Notes under the pieces: model-generated
Databases searched by the model: none
Seen by the model: the letters and a program-made list of their open reading frames with translations, nothing else
Told to the model about the DNA's origin: nothing
Shown here: positions 15,903 to 25,463 of the stretch, piece after piece
Position numbering within the stretch: position 1 is the stretch's first letter
How the letters are laid out: each line of letters begins with the position of its first letter
Assembly (NCBI RefSeq): GCF_029626105.1
Contig: NZ_JARUBH010000009.1
Location: 1,488,001 to 1,552,000, forward strand
Length of the DNA: 64,000 nucleotides
Reading direction: 5' to 3'
From: Solwaraspora sp. WMMD792
GTDB taxonomy: Bacteria > Actinomycetota > Actinomycetes > Mycobacteriales > Micromonosporaceae
Position numbers and translations under genes: made by a program

Positions 15903-18900
15903 TCAGCTGGTCTCCAGCGCTCCCGCCGATCGGCCGCACACCTGGCGCAGTGCCCAGTCCTCGACCTGTACGTCACCGGCGGTGACCTGGGTCTGGCGGG
16001 TCTGCGGCATGTAGCCGTCCTTGGCCACGATCATCGTGACCGGGTTGTGCCGGTGGTCGAGCCAGTGGGCGTAGCCGCCGTCGGCGTCGGTGGTCAACGG
16101 CAGTTCCATCGTCCACGTGCTCAGTTGCACCGTCGCCCCGGTGATCGGGGTCAGGTCGCCGTCGCAGCCCACGGCGGAGACCGTACCGGTGATCTTGCCC
16201 CAGGTGTCCGGCGGGGTGACGGTCATCGTCACCGGCACCGTGTCCACCGCGTACGGCGTGTCCTCGAAGACGGTGACACCGGTGGTGTAGGTGCCCGGCT
16301 GGGCCACCTCGGCGGTCAGGGTCAGCGTCACCGTGAGGCTCTCGCCGGGGGCGATCGTGGCACTGCCCGGGTCCACCGTCAACCACTCGGTGTCCGTCAT
16401 CGACCCGCACTGGTCGAAGCCGGGCAGCAGTTCCACTGTGTTGGTCGGCTGGAATCCGGAGATCGCCGATCCGCCGACCCGGTAGAGCCCGCAGGCGCTG
16501 CCCGGCCGGAAGCCGGGGCTGTTCGCCGTCGGCAGGCTCGACCACGCGTCGGTCGCCGGGTCGTAGGCGTACCCCTCGTTGGTGATCGCCTGGGTGCCGG
16601 TGCCGCCACCGGAGATCAGCAGCTGGTTGTCGGCGGCCTGGTAGGCCGAGCCCCACAGGTTTACCGGCAGGTCCGCCACCTGCGTCCAGGAGTCGCTGGC
16701 CGGGTCGTAGGAGTAGCTGGCGGTCACCGGCTGGCTGTTGGACAGTCCACCGGCGCAGACGATCCGACCGTCGACCGCGCCGCAGGACTGCCAGGCGATC
16801 GGCACCGGGTAGCTGGCGACGGTGTCCCAGGCGTCGGCCCGGGGGTCGTAGCGGAACACCTGGTCGCTGTACGGGGCGCAGCTGGTCGTGGTGCAGCCGC
16901 CGACCACGTACAGCTGGCCGTCGAGCACCGCCGATCCGGCGGCGGCTGACGCGGCCGGCACGTCGGCGCCCGTGCTCCACCCGCCGGTGGCCGGGTCGAA
17001 GATCAGCGTGTCGGTGTTCAACGTGCTCCACCCGCTGACCAGGTAGACCTTGTCGCCGATGACGCCTTCGGCGGCCTGACCGCGGGCACCGTACGGCATG
17101 TCGTCGAGCCGGGACCAGGCCTGGGTGGCCGGATCGTAGACGTACACCTCGGCCAGCGACGACGATCCGCTGGACCCGCCGAACGAGTAGAGCTTGCCGT
17201 CGACGGTGACCGCGCTGTTGTCCATCACCGTCCGGGGCAGCCCCGGCAGGCTGAGCCACGGCTCAGCCGCAGGGGTCGCCGCCGGTGCGGCACCCGGCCC
17301 GAACGCTGTCGCCGACGCGGCCCCGGCGAGCTGCTCGATCGGCGCGTCGAGCGGAATCCGGCGGACCTGTGCTCCCGGAGCCGCCGCGATCTGGCGCGAC
17401 GCCGCCCGCGAACCGTCGGCCCGCTGGATCTCGAACTCACCGGCCCGTTCGCTCAGCTCCACCTCGGCCGGCGCGCCGCCGCTGTTGGTGACCGTGACCT
17501 CGGCGGTCGTGGTTGCGCCGAGCGGCACGGTCGCCTCGACCGGCGTACCGGTGACGGTCAGCTGCCCGGCGGCCAGCTTGTAGTTGTGCCGGGTGGTCCA
17601 GTCCTCGGTGACCTCGGCCCACCGGGTCAGCTCCGCGTACTGGTTCACCGAAGCGGTGATCCGGTGCCGGCCGGCGGGGGAGAACAGGGCGTAGAAGCCG
17701 TCGTCGAGGTCCGGGTCCTGCGGCGTCGCGACGGTACGGGTGCCGACGGAGCCGTCCACCGGCGTCACCTCGGCGTCGGCCAGCCCGGCGCCGGTGTTGG
17801 CGTCCCGGACGAAGCCGACGGCCAGCCCACCTTCGACCTTGACACACTCGAACTCGGTCTCGGCGATCCAGTCCACCGCGTTGCTGAAGACCCGGGCGCT
17901 GTCGTCGTGCCAGGTCTGCGGCCCGGTGTTGTAGCTGGCCGCGTGCATCGACAGCAGCACGTGCCGGTTGTTCGTCCGCTGCTGCACCCCGATGCCGACG
18001 CCTACCCTGCCGACTTCCGAGGTGACGGCGTTGGCGACCACCATCCGCCCCTCGCCGCCGTAAGCGTCGAAGAAGCCGTAGTACTTGGAGTAGTTGTCCG
18101 TCTCGTCGAAGGCGATCCGTCCGCCGAGCGGGAACCCTTTCACCACCGGGTGTTCCTGCATCACCTGGTACGACAGGTCGCCCTCGGTGTCGTAGACGAT
18201 GCCGCTGCTGCGGGTTCCCGGGTTACCGGTGTACTGGTTGAGCATGTAGATGCCGTTACCACCCACGTTGGACCAGGTGTCCAGGAACAGCACACCCACG
18301 CCGGCCGCGTCGGTGTCGGCCAGGAACCGCAGGAACGTCTCCTCGCCGGGGTTGCTCGGCCGGTTGACGATGATCGCGTCGTAGCCGGACACGTCGGTGT
18401 CCCAGCCGACCTCGGTGGTCGGGACGCCCTGGTCGTCGAGGAAGGTGCCGATCTTTCCGGCTTCGTCGCCGAGGATCCCGATCCCGGCGGAGAAGGCGTA
18501 GCCGGGCGCGGAGGCGCACCGCTGCACCGGCGCGGCCACGTCCATGGTCCGGTTGCCGCCCTGTACCTGCACCGGCTGCTCGACGGTGCCGTAGCCGTCG
18601 TACTGCGGCTCCACCACCAGGGTGTAGGTGGCGTGGGCCGGCAGGACCAGCCGGTACCGGCCGTTGAACGGGTTGGTGAACGTGCTGACCTCGGTGCCGG
18701 CCACGCTGACCTTGGCGTACAGCGGCCAACCGTGCCCGGAGCCGTCCCGGACCAGGCCGCTGAGCGTCATCGTCGGCAGCGCGGTCAGCGCGACGTCCTC
18801 GATCGTCGTCCCGCCCAGGGTGATGGTCACCTCGGTGCTCTGTTCGGCGTAGCCGAACGCGGTGACGGTCACCGGGTAGGTCCCGACGGTCAACCGGGCC

Positions 18901-20513
18901 GAGTAGGAGCCGTCCGCCGCGGTGACCCGCTCCCGGACCGTCTCGCCGCCGATGGTCACCGTCGCGCCCTCGACCGGCGCGCCGGTCGCCGCGTCGGTGA
19001 CCACCCCGGACAGGGTGCCGGTGTCGCCGACCGGTGCCGCCTCCAGCAGCGCCAGCGCGTCGAGGCGGCCCTCGCCGTACACGTTGTTGTCCGCGCCGGT
19101 GCCGCCGCACTGCGGGTCGGCGGTGTCGATCGCGGTCTGGTCCAGCAGCCGCTTCGTCGCGTCGGTGTCGCCGATCAGCGACGGCGCGGCCGACCACAGC
19201 AGCGCCACCGTGCCAGCGACGTGCGGGGCGGCCATCGACGTCCCGTTCTCGCTGTAGTAGCTGTCGCCCGGTCCGGACGAGCGCACCGCGACCCCGGGCG
19301 CGGAGATGTTCGGCTTGAACTCGCCGTCCTGGCCCGGCCCACGGCCGGAGAAGTAGGCGATCTCGTTGTTGACGTCGTACGCGCCGACCGAGTAGTTGAT
19401 CGTCCGGGTGCCCGGCGAGCCGCCGGACTGGCAGCCCAGCTCACCGCTGTTGCCGTTGGACCAGATGCCGAGGATGCCGGCGGCGTCCCAGGCCAGCATC
19501 ACGTCCTCCATGAACGGATCCACCGACGGCTGGCGGCTGCCCCACGAGTTGTTGATCACGTGTGGCCGTTTGCCGGCGTCTGGGTTCTGCCCGTTCAGGT
19601 CGGTCGGCTCCAGCAGCCACTGGCCGGAGGCGACCAGCGCCGCGTCGCTCGGGCAGCAGCCGTTCGCCGCGATCCAGTTCGCCTCGGGCGCGACGCCGAT
19701 CCGGTTGCCGGTGCCGCCGTCGCCGACCATCGTGCCCATCGTGTGGGTGCCGTGCGAGCCCCGGTCACACGGTGCCGCGCTGCACCTGCTGTCCGCGTCG
19801 AACCAGTTGTAGTTGTGGTCGAACGTGCCGTCGCCCAGGTTGCCCCGGTACTGGGCGACCAGCGCCGGGTGGTCGAACTGGACACCGGTGTCGAGGTTGG
19901 CGACGGTGATGCCGGCGCCCTTGGTGCCGAACTGCTCCCACACGTCGTCGGCGTTGATGTTGGCGATGCCCCACTCGACGTCCTCGGCCTGGGTCCCACG
20001 CTCACCCGCGCCGTCGGCGTCGTCGCGGGCCGGCTCGTCCGGCGTCGGCTCGATCAGCTGGTACTCGACCGGCTGGTAGAGGCCTTCGACGTCGGGCCGG
20101 GCCGCCAGCTCCTGGGCCAGCATCGACGAGCCGTCCCGTACGTAGATCGCGTTGCTGGCCCAGAACGCCTGGTAGGTCACGCCCTCGGTGTCGAGCAGGT
20201 GTCGGACGCTGGTCTGGCTGGTGGCAGCGGTTGTCCGCAGCGCCTCGGCGACCGCCTCGCCGCGCGCCGTCCAGTCGTCGATCTGCCGCGCCTGCGCCAG
20301 GTCGGCCCGCTCGGCGAACCGGATCCACAGGTCGGTGCTGCCGTCGGACTGCAGCGACCGCTCCAGCTCGGGCTGGATCTTGTCGGCGACGCCGCGCGCC
20401 GGGTCACCGCCCGGATCGGGGCCGGGCCGGGGTGCCGCCGCCGCCGGATTCGGTGCGGCCAACGCCACACCGGCCAGCAGCACCAGCGACAACGCTCGTG
20501 CGATGGGTCTCAT
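15903..20513 (-). CDS. Large secreted subtilisin-like protease with Kelch repeats
   Basis: The 1536-residue protein starts at an ATG with GGAAGGA upstream and a signal peptide ending near AAA-APR. Residues ~60-170 look like an inhibitor propeptide. The S8 catalytic triad is intact: Asp208 in NLDTGVQFDHP, His254 in GSHGTHTMG and Ser426 in NGTSMAAPHVAG. After it come two carboxypeptidase-regulatory-like beta domains, a class I amidotransferase-like region (IIVNRPSNPGEETFLRF), further beta-sandwich domains, about five Kelch repeats (YSFGGSSGSSSLAEVYVYDP, VYLVSGWST and similar) and a final regulatory-like domain. It would act outside the cell on protein substrates. Gene neighbours are a terminator downstream and a LuxR-type regulator upstream. 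Confidence 0.92.
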   Translation of the reverse strand: MRPIARALSLVLLAGVALAAPNPAAAAPRPGPDPGGDPARGVADKIQPELERSLQSDGSTDLWIRFAERADLAQARQIDDWTARGEAVAEALRTTAATSQTSVRHLLDTEGVTYQAFWASNAIYVRDGSSMLAQELAARPDVEGLYQPVEYQLIEPTPDEPARDDADGAGERGTQAEDVEWGIANINADDVWEQFGTKGAGITVANLDTGVQFDHPALVAQYRGNLGDGTFDHNYNWFDADSRCSAAPCDRGSHGTHTMGTMVGDGGTGNRIGVAPEANWIAANGCCPSDAALVASGQWLLEPTDLNGQNPDAGKRPHVINNSWGSRQPSVDPFMEDVMLAWDAAGILGIWSNGNSGELGCQSGGSPGTRTINYSVGAYDVNNEIAYFSGRGPGQDGEFKPNISAPGVAVRSSGPGDSYYSENGTSMAAPHVAGTVALLWSAAPSLIGDTDATKRLLDQTAIDTADPQCGGTGADNNVYGEGRLDALALLEAAPVGDTGTLSGVVTDAATGAPVEGATVTIGGETVRERVTAADGSYSARLTVGTYPVTVTAFGYAEQSTEVTITLGGTTIEDVALTALPTMTLSGLVRDGSGHGWPLYAKVSVAGTEVSTFTNPFNGRYRLVLPAHATYTLVVEPQYDGYGTVEQPVQVQGGNRTMDVAAPVQRCASAPGYAFSAGIGILGDEAGKIGTFLDDQGVPTTEVGWDTDVSGYDAIIVNRPSNPGEETFLRFLADTDAAGVGVLFLDTWSNVGGNGIYMLNQYTGNPGTRSSGIVYDTEGDLSYQVMQEHPVVKGFPLGGRIAFDETDNYSKYYGFFDAYGGEGRMVVANAVTSEVGRVGVGIGVQQRTNNRHVLLSMHAASYNTGPQTWHDDSARVFSNAVDWIAETEFECVKVEGGLAVGFVRDANTGAGLADAEVTPVDGSVGTRTVATPQDPDLDDGFYALFSPAGRHRITASVNQYAELTRWAEVTEDWTTRHNYKLAAGQLTVTGTPVEATVPLGATTTAEVTVTNSGGAPAEVELSERAGEFEIQRADGSRAASRQIAAAPGAQVRRIPLDAPIEQLAGAASATAFGPGAAPAATPAAEPWLSLPGLPRTVMDNSAVTVDGKLYSFGGSSGSSSLAEVYVYDPATQAWSRLDDMPYGARGQAAEGVIGDKVYLVSGWSTLNTDTLIFDPATGGWSTGADVPAASAAAGSAVLDGQLYVVGGCTTTSCAPYSDQVFRYDPRADAWDTVASYPVPIAWQSCGAVDGRIVCAGGLSNSQPVTASYSYDPASDSWTQVADLPVNLWGSAYQAADNQLLISGGGTGTQAITNEGYAYDPATDAWSSLPTANSPGFRPGSACGLYRVGGSAISGFQPTNTVELLPGFDQCGSMTDTEWLTVDPGSATIAPGESLTVTLTLTAEVAQPGTYTTGVTVFEDTPYAVDTVPVTMTVTPPDTWGKITGTVSAVGCDGDLTPITGATVQLSTWTMELPLTTDADGGYAHWLDHRHNPVTMIVAKDGYMPQTRQTQVTAGDVQVEDWALRQVCGRSAGALETS

Positions 20514-20850
20514 TGGGGGTTCCTTCCGTGGGATCGGCCACGCGGGTGGGCACGCCGTGCCCCTCACAGGGGTTGGTACGGGTCACGGCGTTCCGCGCTG
20601 CAGGTCGCGCAGGTACCGGTGCCACCGTCGGGCGCCGCGTCCGCGCCCGCCTCGGGTCCGCCGGGTACGGGTCGGTCGGATTCGGGGTCGGATTCGGGCG
20701 CGGGTTCATCCGTTGACCGCCCTGGTGGCTCGTGCATGCAAGTCATGCTGCTGAGCCGGCGGATCGTTAGCTATCCAGCAGATACGTCAAAGAATCGACC
20801 GGTCGCGGTCGATGTGCCCGATCCGGTTTCGACCGGGTTGCCGGGCCGTT
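20514..20850. other. Intergenic region with a 12-bp direct repeat
   Basis: This 337-bp gap separates the subtilase start from the end of the LuxR-type gene, both read leftwards. It holds two head-to-tail copies of GGTCGGATTCGG (20674-20697) and a short dyad GCATG-CAAGT-CATGC near 20735. No open frame with coding character is seen. It probably contains the subtilase promoter, which I cannot place exactly. Confidence 0.5.
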
Positions 20851-23808
20851 TCAGTCGTCCGCCGCGAGGACGCCGGCCTCCACGGCGGCGACCGCCAGCG
20901 CGGTACGGCTCGACACCCGCAGCTTGCGCATCGCCGACCGAAGCTGCTGATCCACTGTGGCCGACGACTTGGCGAGGATCCGGCCGATTTCCCGGTTGGT
21001 GTGCCCGGCCACCACCAACCGGACCACGTCCAGCTCGCGCGGGGACAGCCGGTCGCCGTACCCTTTGCGGCCGCCCCGCCACCGGCGCGGCACCTCCCCG
21101 CCGTGTTCGCGCAGCCGTCGCGCCACCCGGTCGGCCGCACCGCGCGCGCCGAGGTCGGCCAGCCCGTCGTGCACCTCGACCAGCAGCGCCCGTCCCGGCT
21201 CGGCCCGCTCGGCGGCCAGCAACGCCAACGCCTGCCGCTCCCGGGCGAGCAGCGCGTCGTACGGGCGGGGCAGCGCCGCCCACGCGCGGGCGGCCCGGTC
21301 GAAGCCGGCCGCCGCCCGGTCATGGTCACCGGCTGCGTCGGCCAGCGCGGCCCGGCACATCGCCAGCGCGGCCGCCGGGCCCGGCGCGGCCCGGCCGCGT
21401 AGTCCGTCGGCGAAGCGGCGCACGAGTTCGGCCGCCTCGTCCGGCTGGCCGGCGGCGAGCAGCGCCGCCACCCGCGCCGGGGCGATGTCAGTGGCCCACA
21501 CCCAGACCCGCTTGGCGGCGACCGCCCCGATCGGACCATCGGTGACCCGCACCGCCCGATCGGCCTGCCCGTCGTCGAGCCACAGCCGGGCCAGCATGGC
21601 GGCCGGCTCCACCGTGTCGTCGACCGCGCCGCGCCGGGCCGCCTCGTCCAGCACCACCTGGAACTGCTGCTCGGCGTGGCGTAGCTGACCGGTGGCCGCG
21701 GCCAGCCGGCCGGCCAGCCGCAGACTCGCCAGATAGACGCCCGGCCGGTCCCGGTCCGCCTCGGCCAGTTGGGCGGCCCGGTCGGCCAGGCCGTCCCACC
21801 GGCCGGTGAACCAGTCCAGGTTGGCCTGTTCCACCAGGACGTTGTAGCGCAGCCGGACCAGACCCTCGGCGTCGGCGAGAGCCAGCGCCACCGACAGGTG
21901 CCGCCCGGCGTCGGCGTACCGGCCCCAGATCAGCGCCCCGGTGCCGACATTGGCGTGGATCCGGGCGATGTCACGCCGTTCGGCCGCCGCCGCGCCGTCG
22001 GTCGGCAGCCCGGCCACCACCTCCCAGGCCTGCGGCTCGCCGAGCATCAGCAGCGCCGCCGCCCGGTTGCCGGCCAGCGACATCCGGTCGGCGGCGGACG
22101 GGATCCGCGGGATCAGCTCGGCGGCCCGGTGCAGCCACCGCAGATGGGTGGCGGCCGGCCACGGGCCGGCGTACGCCCAGCCGAGGTAGGTCATCGCACG
22201 GGCCGCCTCCACCGGGTCGGCCAGGTGCTCCACCGCCCGGCCGAGTTCGGTGAGCGCGGCCTGTGCCTCACCGCCGATGATCAGCAGCCGGCCCAGCGGG
22301 TTGCGGATGTCGGCCTGCTGCCGCGCGGTCAGCTCGGTCGACTCCAGCACGGCCCGCAGGGTGGCGACCACCCGGTGGTAGACGTCGTCGACCGGCTCGC
22401 GGCGGCCGAGCGCGGCGACGGCGGCGGTACGGGCGATCCGGGCCCGGTCCGGTGCCGCCAGTTCCGCAACGGTCAGCAGTTCGTCGAGGGTGACCGCGGC
22501 GGTGGTGTGGTCGCCGGAGGCGATCATCCGATCGGCGGCGGCCTCCGCGTACCGGGCCCAGCACGCCACGTCACCCGCCTCGCGGAAGTGTCGGGCCAGC
22601 TGGGCGACCGGCGGCGGATCCAGACCCTCGACCGCCTGTCCGGCCCGCAGATGCAGCGTACGCCGCTCGGGGTGCGCGATGGCCTCGTAGACGGCGGTGG
22701 CGGCGAGGGCGTGCCGGAACCGCCACCGACCGCCGCCGGGGTGGTCACGCTCGTCGCTGTCCAGCAGACCGGCGGTGGCCGCCTCGGTCAGCCCGGCCCG
22801 GCAGGCCCGGGTCAGCAGGCCGGCGGTGGCAGCCAGGGTGGCCTCGTCGGCGGGTTCGCCGAGTACGGCGGCGGCGCGCAGCACCCGCTGGGCGGCCTGG
22901 GTCAGCCGGCCGACCCGTTCCCGGGTCGAGTCCCGCACCGACGCCGGCACCTGCAGCTCACTCAGGCTCAACCGCACCCAGCGTCCGTCCCGGAACACCA
23001 CGTCGGCCCGGTCACACAGCAGGCGTACCGACTCCTCGACCATCAGCGGCACGCCGCTCGTGCGCTGGTGCAGGAAGGTGGCGAACTCAGTCGACATGGG
23101 ATTGCCGTCCAGCATCGACGAGACCATCGCCGCCGTGTCGGCCACGTCCAGCGGCGCCAGGGTGATCCGCAGCCGGGCGCCGCCACCGGCCGCCGGCCGG
23201 GACAGCCGCAGCAGCAGCGAGCGGTCGTCGACTTCCTCGGGGCGGTAGGTGACCAGCAGGCTCGGCCCACCGGGGGCCGGTCGGGCGGCGAGGAACACCA
23301 GGAACTCCTGAGTGACCTCGTCGGCCCAGTGCGCATCCTCGACGACGAGCAGGTCGACGTCGAGCGCACGGATCAGCTCGTCCAACGCCCGGAACAGCCG
23401 GTGCCGGGCCGCGGTGGCGTCGTCCACCGGGTCCAGTGGCGGTGGCAGCTCGGCCGACCATTCCGGCACGAGCGGGCGCAGTGCCCCGGCCAACGCGCTC
23501 AGCCCTACCCCGGCCAGCCGTGGCCGGACGTCGCGCAGCGCGTCCACGATGGGCGCGAGGGTGAGCGATTCGCGTAGCGGTGGGCAGACCGCCAGCAGGG
23601 TGCCGGGGCGCAGGCCGGTCCCGGTTGCCGACGTCTCCCGCACCAGCCGGCTCTTGCCGATCCCCGCCTCACCCTCCAGCAGGACCACCGCCGGGGGACG
23701 GGCGAGCGCCGTGGCCAGCGCCGCCACCTCACCGGACCGTCCCACCAGCCGTGGCGTGGCGATCGGCATCGCCGTGCCCGCCGCCGCAGCGTGCCCGCTC
23801 ACCCGCAT
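20851..23808 (-). CDS. LuxR family ATPase regulator (LAL type)
   Basis: The 985-residue protein has the large ATP-binding LuxR layout. An N-terminal AAA-like ATPase carries Walker A LLEGEAGIGKSRLV and Walker B LLVVEDAHWADE. A long TPR-like helical middle follows, and the C-terminal LuxR helix-turn-helix reads LSPRELDVVRLVVAGHTNRE, followed by IGRILAKSSATVDQQLRSAM. Such proteins activate transcription in response to ATP-dependent signals. The start is uncertain: ATG at 23808 has a TACGCT hexamer six bases upstream (leaderless pattern); ATGs at 23892 and 23769 are alternatives, the last placing LVGRSGE close to the N-terminus. It is transcribed towards the subtilase, 337 bp away, which could be a target. 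Confidence 0.9.
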   Translation of the reverse strand: MRVSGHAAAAGTAMPIATPRLVGRSGEVAALATALARPPAVVLLEGEAGIGKSRLVRETSATGTGLRPGTLLAVCPPLRESLTLAPIVDALRDVRPRLAGVGLSALAGALRPLVPEWSAELPPPLDPVDDATAARHRLFRALDELIRALDVDLLVVEDAHWADEVTQEFLVFLAARPAPGGPSLLVTYRPEEVDDRSLLLRLSRPAAGGGARLRITLAPLDVADTAAMVSSMLDGNPMSTEFATFLHQRTSGVPLMVEESVRLLCDRADVVFRDGRWVRLSLSELQVPASVRDSTRERVGRLTQAAQRVLRAAAVLGEPADEATLAATAGLLTRACRAGLTEAATAGLLDSDERDHPGGGRWRFRHALAATAVYEAIAHPERRTLHLRAGQAVEGLDPPPVAQLARHFREAGDVACWARYAEAAADRMIASGDHTTAAVTLDELLTVAELAAPDRARIARTAAVAALGRREPVDDVYHRVVATLRAVLESTELTARQQADIRNPLGRLLIIGGEAQAALTELGRAVEHLADPVEAARAMTYLGWAYAGPWPAATHLRWLHRAAELIPRIPSAADRMSLAGNRAAALLMLGEPQAWEVVAGLPTDGAAAAERRDIARIHANVGTGALIWGRYADAGRHLSVALALADAEGLVRLRYNVLVEQANLDWFTGRWDGLADRAAQLAEADRDRPGVYLASLRLAGRLAAATGQLRHAEQQFQVVLDEAARRGAVDDTVEPAAMLARLWLDDGQADRAVRVTDGPIGAVAAKRVWVWATDIAPARVAALLAAGQPDEAAELVRRFADGLRGRAAPGPAAALAMCRAALADAAGDHDRAAAGFDRAARAWAALPRPYDALLARERQALALLAAERAEPGRALLVEVHDGLADLGARGAADRVARRLREHGGEVPRRWRGGRKGYGDRLSPRELDVVRLVVAGHTNREIGRILAKSSATVDQQLRSAMRKLRVSSRTALAVAAVEAGVLAADD

Positions 23809-23919
23809 CGTCGGAGCGTATCCCGCACGTCGGATGTCGTAGCGGGCCGTCGATGCCGCCCCGGCCGGCGCCCCGGCCGGCGCCCCGGGCATCCAGCCCT
23901 TGTCGTGATCCGGACCGTG

Positions 23920-23942
23920 GCGACCGTGGTGACCACGGTCGC
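23920..23942. promoter_or_regulatory. Perfect palindrome upstream of the LuxR-type gene
   Basis: Ten-bp arms GCGACCGTGG and CCACGGTCGC flank a 3-base centre. The site lies about 110 bp upstream of the LuxR-type start and 180 bp upstream of the divergent HExxH gene. A dimeric regulator could bind it. It could also form an RNA hairpin in a long leader. No regulator can be assigned. Confidence 0.5.
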
Positions 23943-24124
23943 CGTTCGACTATTGTCGAGGCGGATTCAGAATTCGCCCGACGTCCGGGTCGACCGCTAC
24001 TTGAATCCACCCGGTCTGTTCGCTCCGCACCAGCTCCCCGCACCCTTGTCGAAGCCCGTTGGGTGTTGTGGCTTCTCGTGCGCGGACCGGGTTGTCCATC
24101 ATGATCGAGACAGGAGTTCGGCAC

Positions 24125-24640
24125 GTGATCAGTAACGCCATGCTGCAGCAGGCAGGCACCATTCTGGGGCAGGTCGCCAACGGCGTGAACATTGTCGTCG
24201 TTCCGCAGTCGATGTCCGTCGGTACGGCCGAGAACCCGGCCATCTGTCTGAAGTCGGCGATTCAGGTGAACTGGGTGAAGAAGCAGATGGCCGCGCCCGA
24301 GGTCCGCAAGTACGTCGAGGACGACGTGGCCTGGGACGGGATCATCGGCACCGTCGCGTTGGACACGCTGGTGATCCAGGAAGGGGTTTTCGACGGTACG
24401 ATGGCCTACCGCTCAGCGGTGATCTGGCACGAGCACGGGCATGTCCTGCACGGCAAGACCGAAAATGGGAACGTCTACCTGTACGAGGTCACGAGTCTGG
24501 TCAATGCCGTAGGTGTGCTGGACGACGAGGAAATTCGGAACGTCCTGGAGGCGAGGTCCGGAGCGTATCGGGCGGCGGTGGATCCGGGCGTCGCGGCGCT
24601 GCGTCAGTTCCTGCAGCAGAATTGGCAGATCACGCTGTAG
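24125..24640 (+). CDS. Orphan HExxH protein
   Basis: The 171-residue protein starts at a GTG with AGGAG eight bases upstream; the open frame extends back to 24059 but without a ribosome site. Its outstanding feature is AVIWHEHGHVLHG: His102-Glu103-x-x-His106 forms an HExxH zinc-metallopeptidase signature, and DDEEIRN ~30 residues later could supply a third acidic ligand, as in gluzincins. It has no signal peptide, so it would act in the cytoplasm. It has rather fewer GC-rich codons than its neighbours (AATTGG, GAAATT, TTTTCG stretches). I do not recognise the family. It could be a small peptidase, a domain of the toxin-associated metallopeptidase type or an inactive relative. No partner gene is adjacent. 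Confidence 0.7.
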   Translation: MISNAMLQQAGTILGQVANGVNIVVVPQSMSVGTAENPAICLKSAIQVNWVKKQMAAPEVRKYVEDDVAWDGIIGTVALDTLVIQEGVFDGTMAYRSAVIWHEHGHVLHGKTENGNVYLYEVTSLVNAVGVLDDEEIRNVLEARSGAYRAAVDPGVAALRQFLQQNWQITL

Positions 24641-24760
24641 GAGGGTCGGCGATCCGGGTACCGGACCAGCGCGGCGAGGCACTCGACGCCCGGACCGACC
24701 GCGACCCACGCGGTTGCCGTGGGACCGGAGTCCACCGCGTGGGCCGCGTGCCCGGCGGTG

Positions 24761-24790
24761 CGGGTCACTACGGGTCACTACAGGTCACTG
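24761..24790 (+). repeat. 10-bp tandem repeat, three copies
   Basis: CGGGTCACTA occurs twice in a row and is followed by the variant CAGGTCACTG. The array lies in the 160-bp gap between the convergent HExxH gene and the lipoprotein gene, just beyond the latter's stop. Helical-turn spacing would allow phased protein binding, but simple slippage is as likely. Confidence 0.7.
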
Positions 24791-24801
24791 CGAGATGCGA
24801 G

Positions 24802-25353
24802 TCAGTCCGACTCGGGCCGCAGTACGATCCGGGCGAGCAGTTCCTCCCCGTCGCGCACCCCGTGGACGCCGACCTCGGCGTCGACGTCGAGACCGGACAG
24901 TTCGACCTCGCTGCCGTCGTCGACCACCCGGCACTCGTCGGCGCAGGTCCAGTCGAGCACGAAGCCGTCCGCCGACTCGACGCTGATCGTGGTGCCGTCG
25001 ATGGAGCCGACCGTGCCGCGCTGCACGACGAGCGTCCGCAGTCCGTTGTCGGTCTGAACGGTCATCTCGCCGTGCAGACCGGCGCCGCCCGCCCCGAGAC
25101 CGCGCAGCCAGCCGGCGCGCGGGCCGGGCCGCCCCCACGGGCCGCGGCGACCGTCCCACCAGCCGGGGTGGTCGTCTCCGGCGAGACCGAAGTCGCTGTA
25201 GTCGACGGTGTCCACCGCGGCGACCGCGACCGGATCCGCTGCGGCGCGGGAGCCGTCGGACGAGCCGCCGAACCCGCAGCCGGTGAGGGTCAGCAGCGCG
25301 GCCGTGCCGGCCGCCGCGCCGGTGAGTGCCTTGGTGCGAACTGATTTTCTCAT
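24802..25353 (-). CDS. Secreted lipoprotein, DUF5666-like
   Basis: The 183-residue protein has a lipoprotein signal peptide with lipobox LTGC (Cys26), a disordered Gly/Trp-rich stretch, and a small beta-barrel-like C-terminal domain with two repeated units (VQRGTVGSIDGTTISVESAD and GSEVELSGLDVDAEVGVHG), the pattern of DUF5666 proteins. It would sit on the outer face of the membrane. It lies downstream of a histidine kinase/response regulator pair but has its own 110-bp leader. That leader contains the same 12-bp box, at nearly the same distance from the start, as the response regulator gene. It is therefore a likely regulon member. No ribosome site is obvious. Confidence 0.75.
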   Translation of the reverse strand: MRKSVRTKALTGAAAGTAALLTLTGCGFGGSSDGSRAAADPVAVAAVDTVDYSDFGLAGDDHPGWWDGRRGPWGRPGPRAGWLRGLGAGGAGLHGEMTVQTDNGLRTLVVQRGTVGSIDGTTISVESADGFVLDWTCADECRVVDDGSEVELSGLDVDAEVGVHGVRDGEELLARIVLRPESD

Positions 25354-25388
25354 GTGGTCAAGCATCGGCGGCCGGCACGAAGCCGCGG

Positions 25389-25413
25389 TCAGATCGATGT
25401 TCGGATCAGGTAA
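25389..25413 (-). promoter_or_regulatory. Putative response-regulator box (lipoprotein gene)
   Basis: Read on the minus strand, TTACCTGATCCG (25402-25413) lies 49 bp from the lipoprotein start, followed 17 bp along by a second CTGA. An identical arrangement precedes the response regulator gene at 27605-27629. Matching sequence, orientation and distance argue for a shared regulatory element. Confidence 0.6.
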
Positions 25414-25463
25414 GGCGTCCGGCGGCACCGTCGGCCAACCGTTGGCCCCGAGAAGCATCGGAC

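Noticed and set aside
17586..21545. Open frame of 1319 codons on the plus strand
   Set aside because: It is antisense to the subtilase and LuxR-type genes; its Arg/Gly/Val-rich composition is the usual artefact of high GC third positions.
24761..24790. CRISPR-like array
   Set aside because: Units are only 10 bp and adjacent, without spacers.
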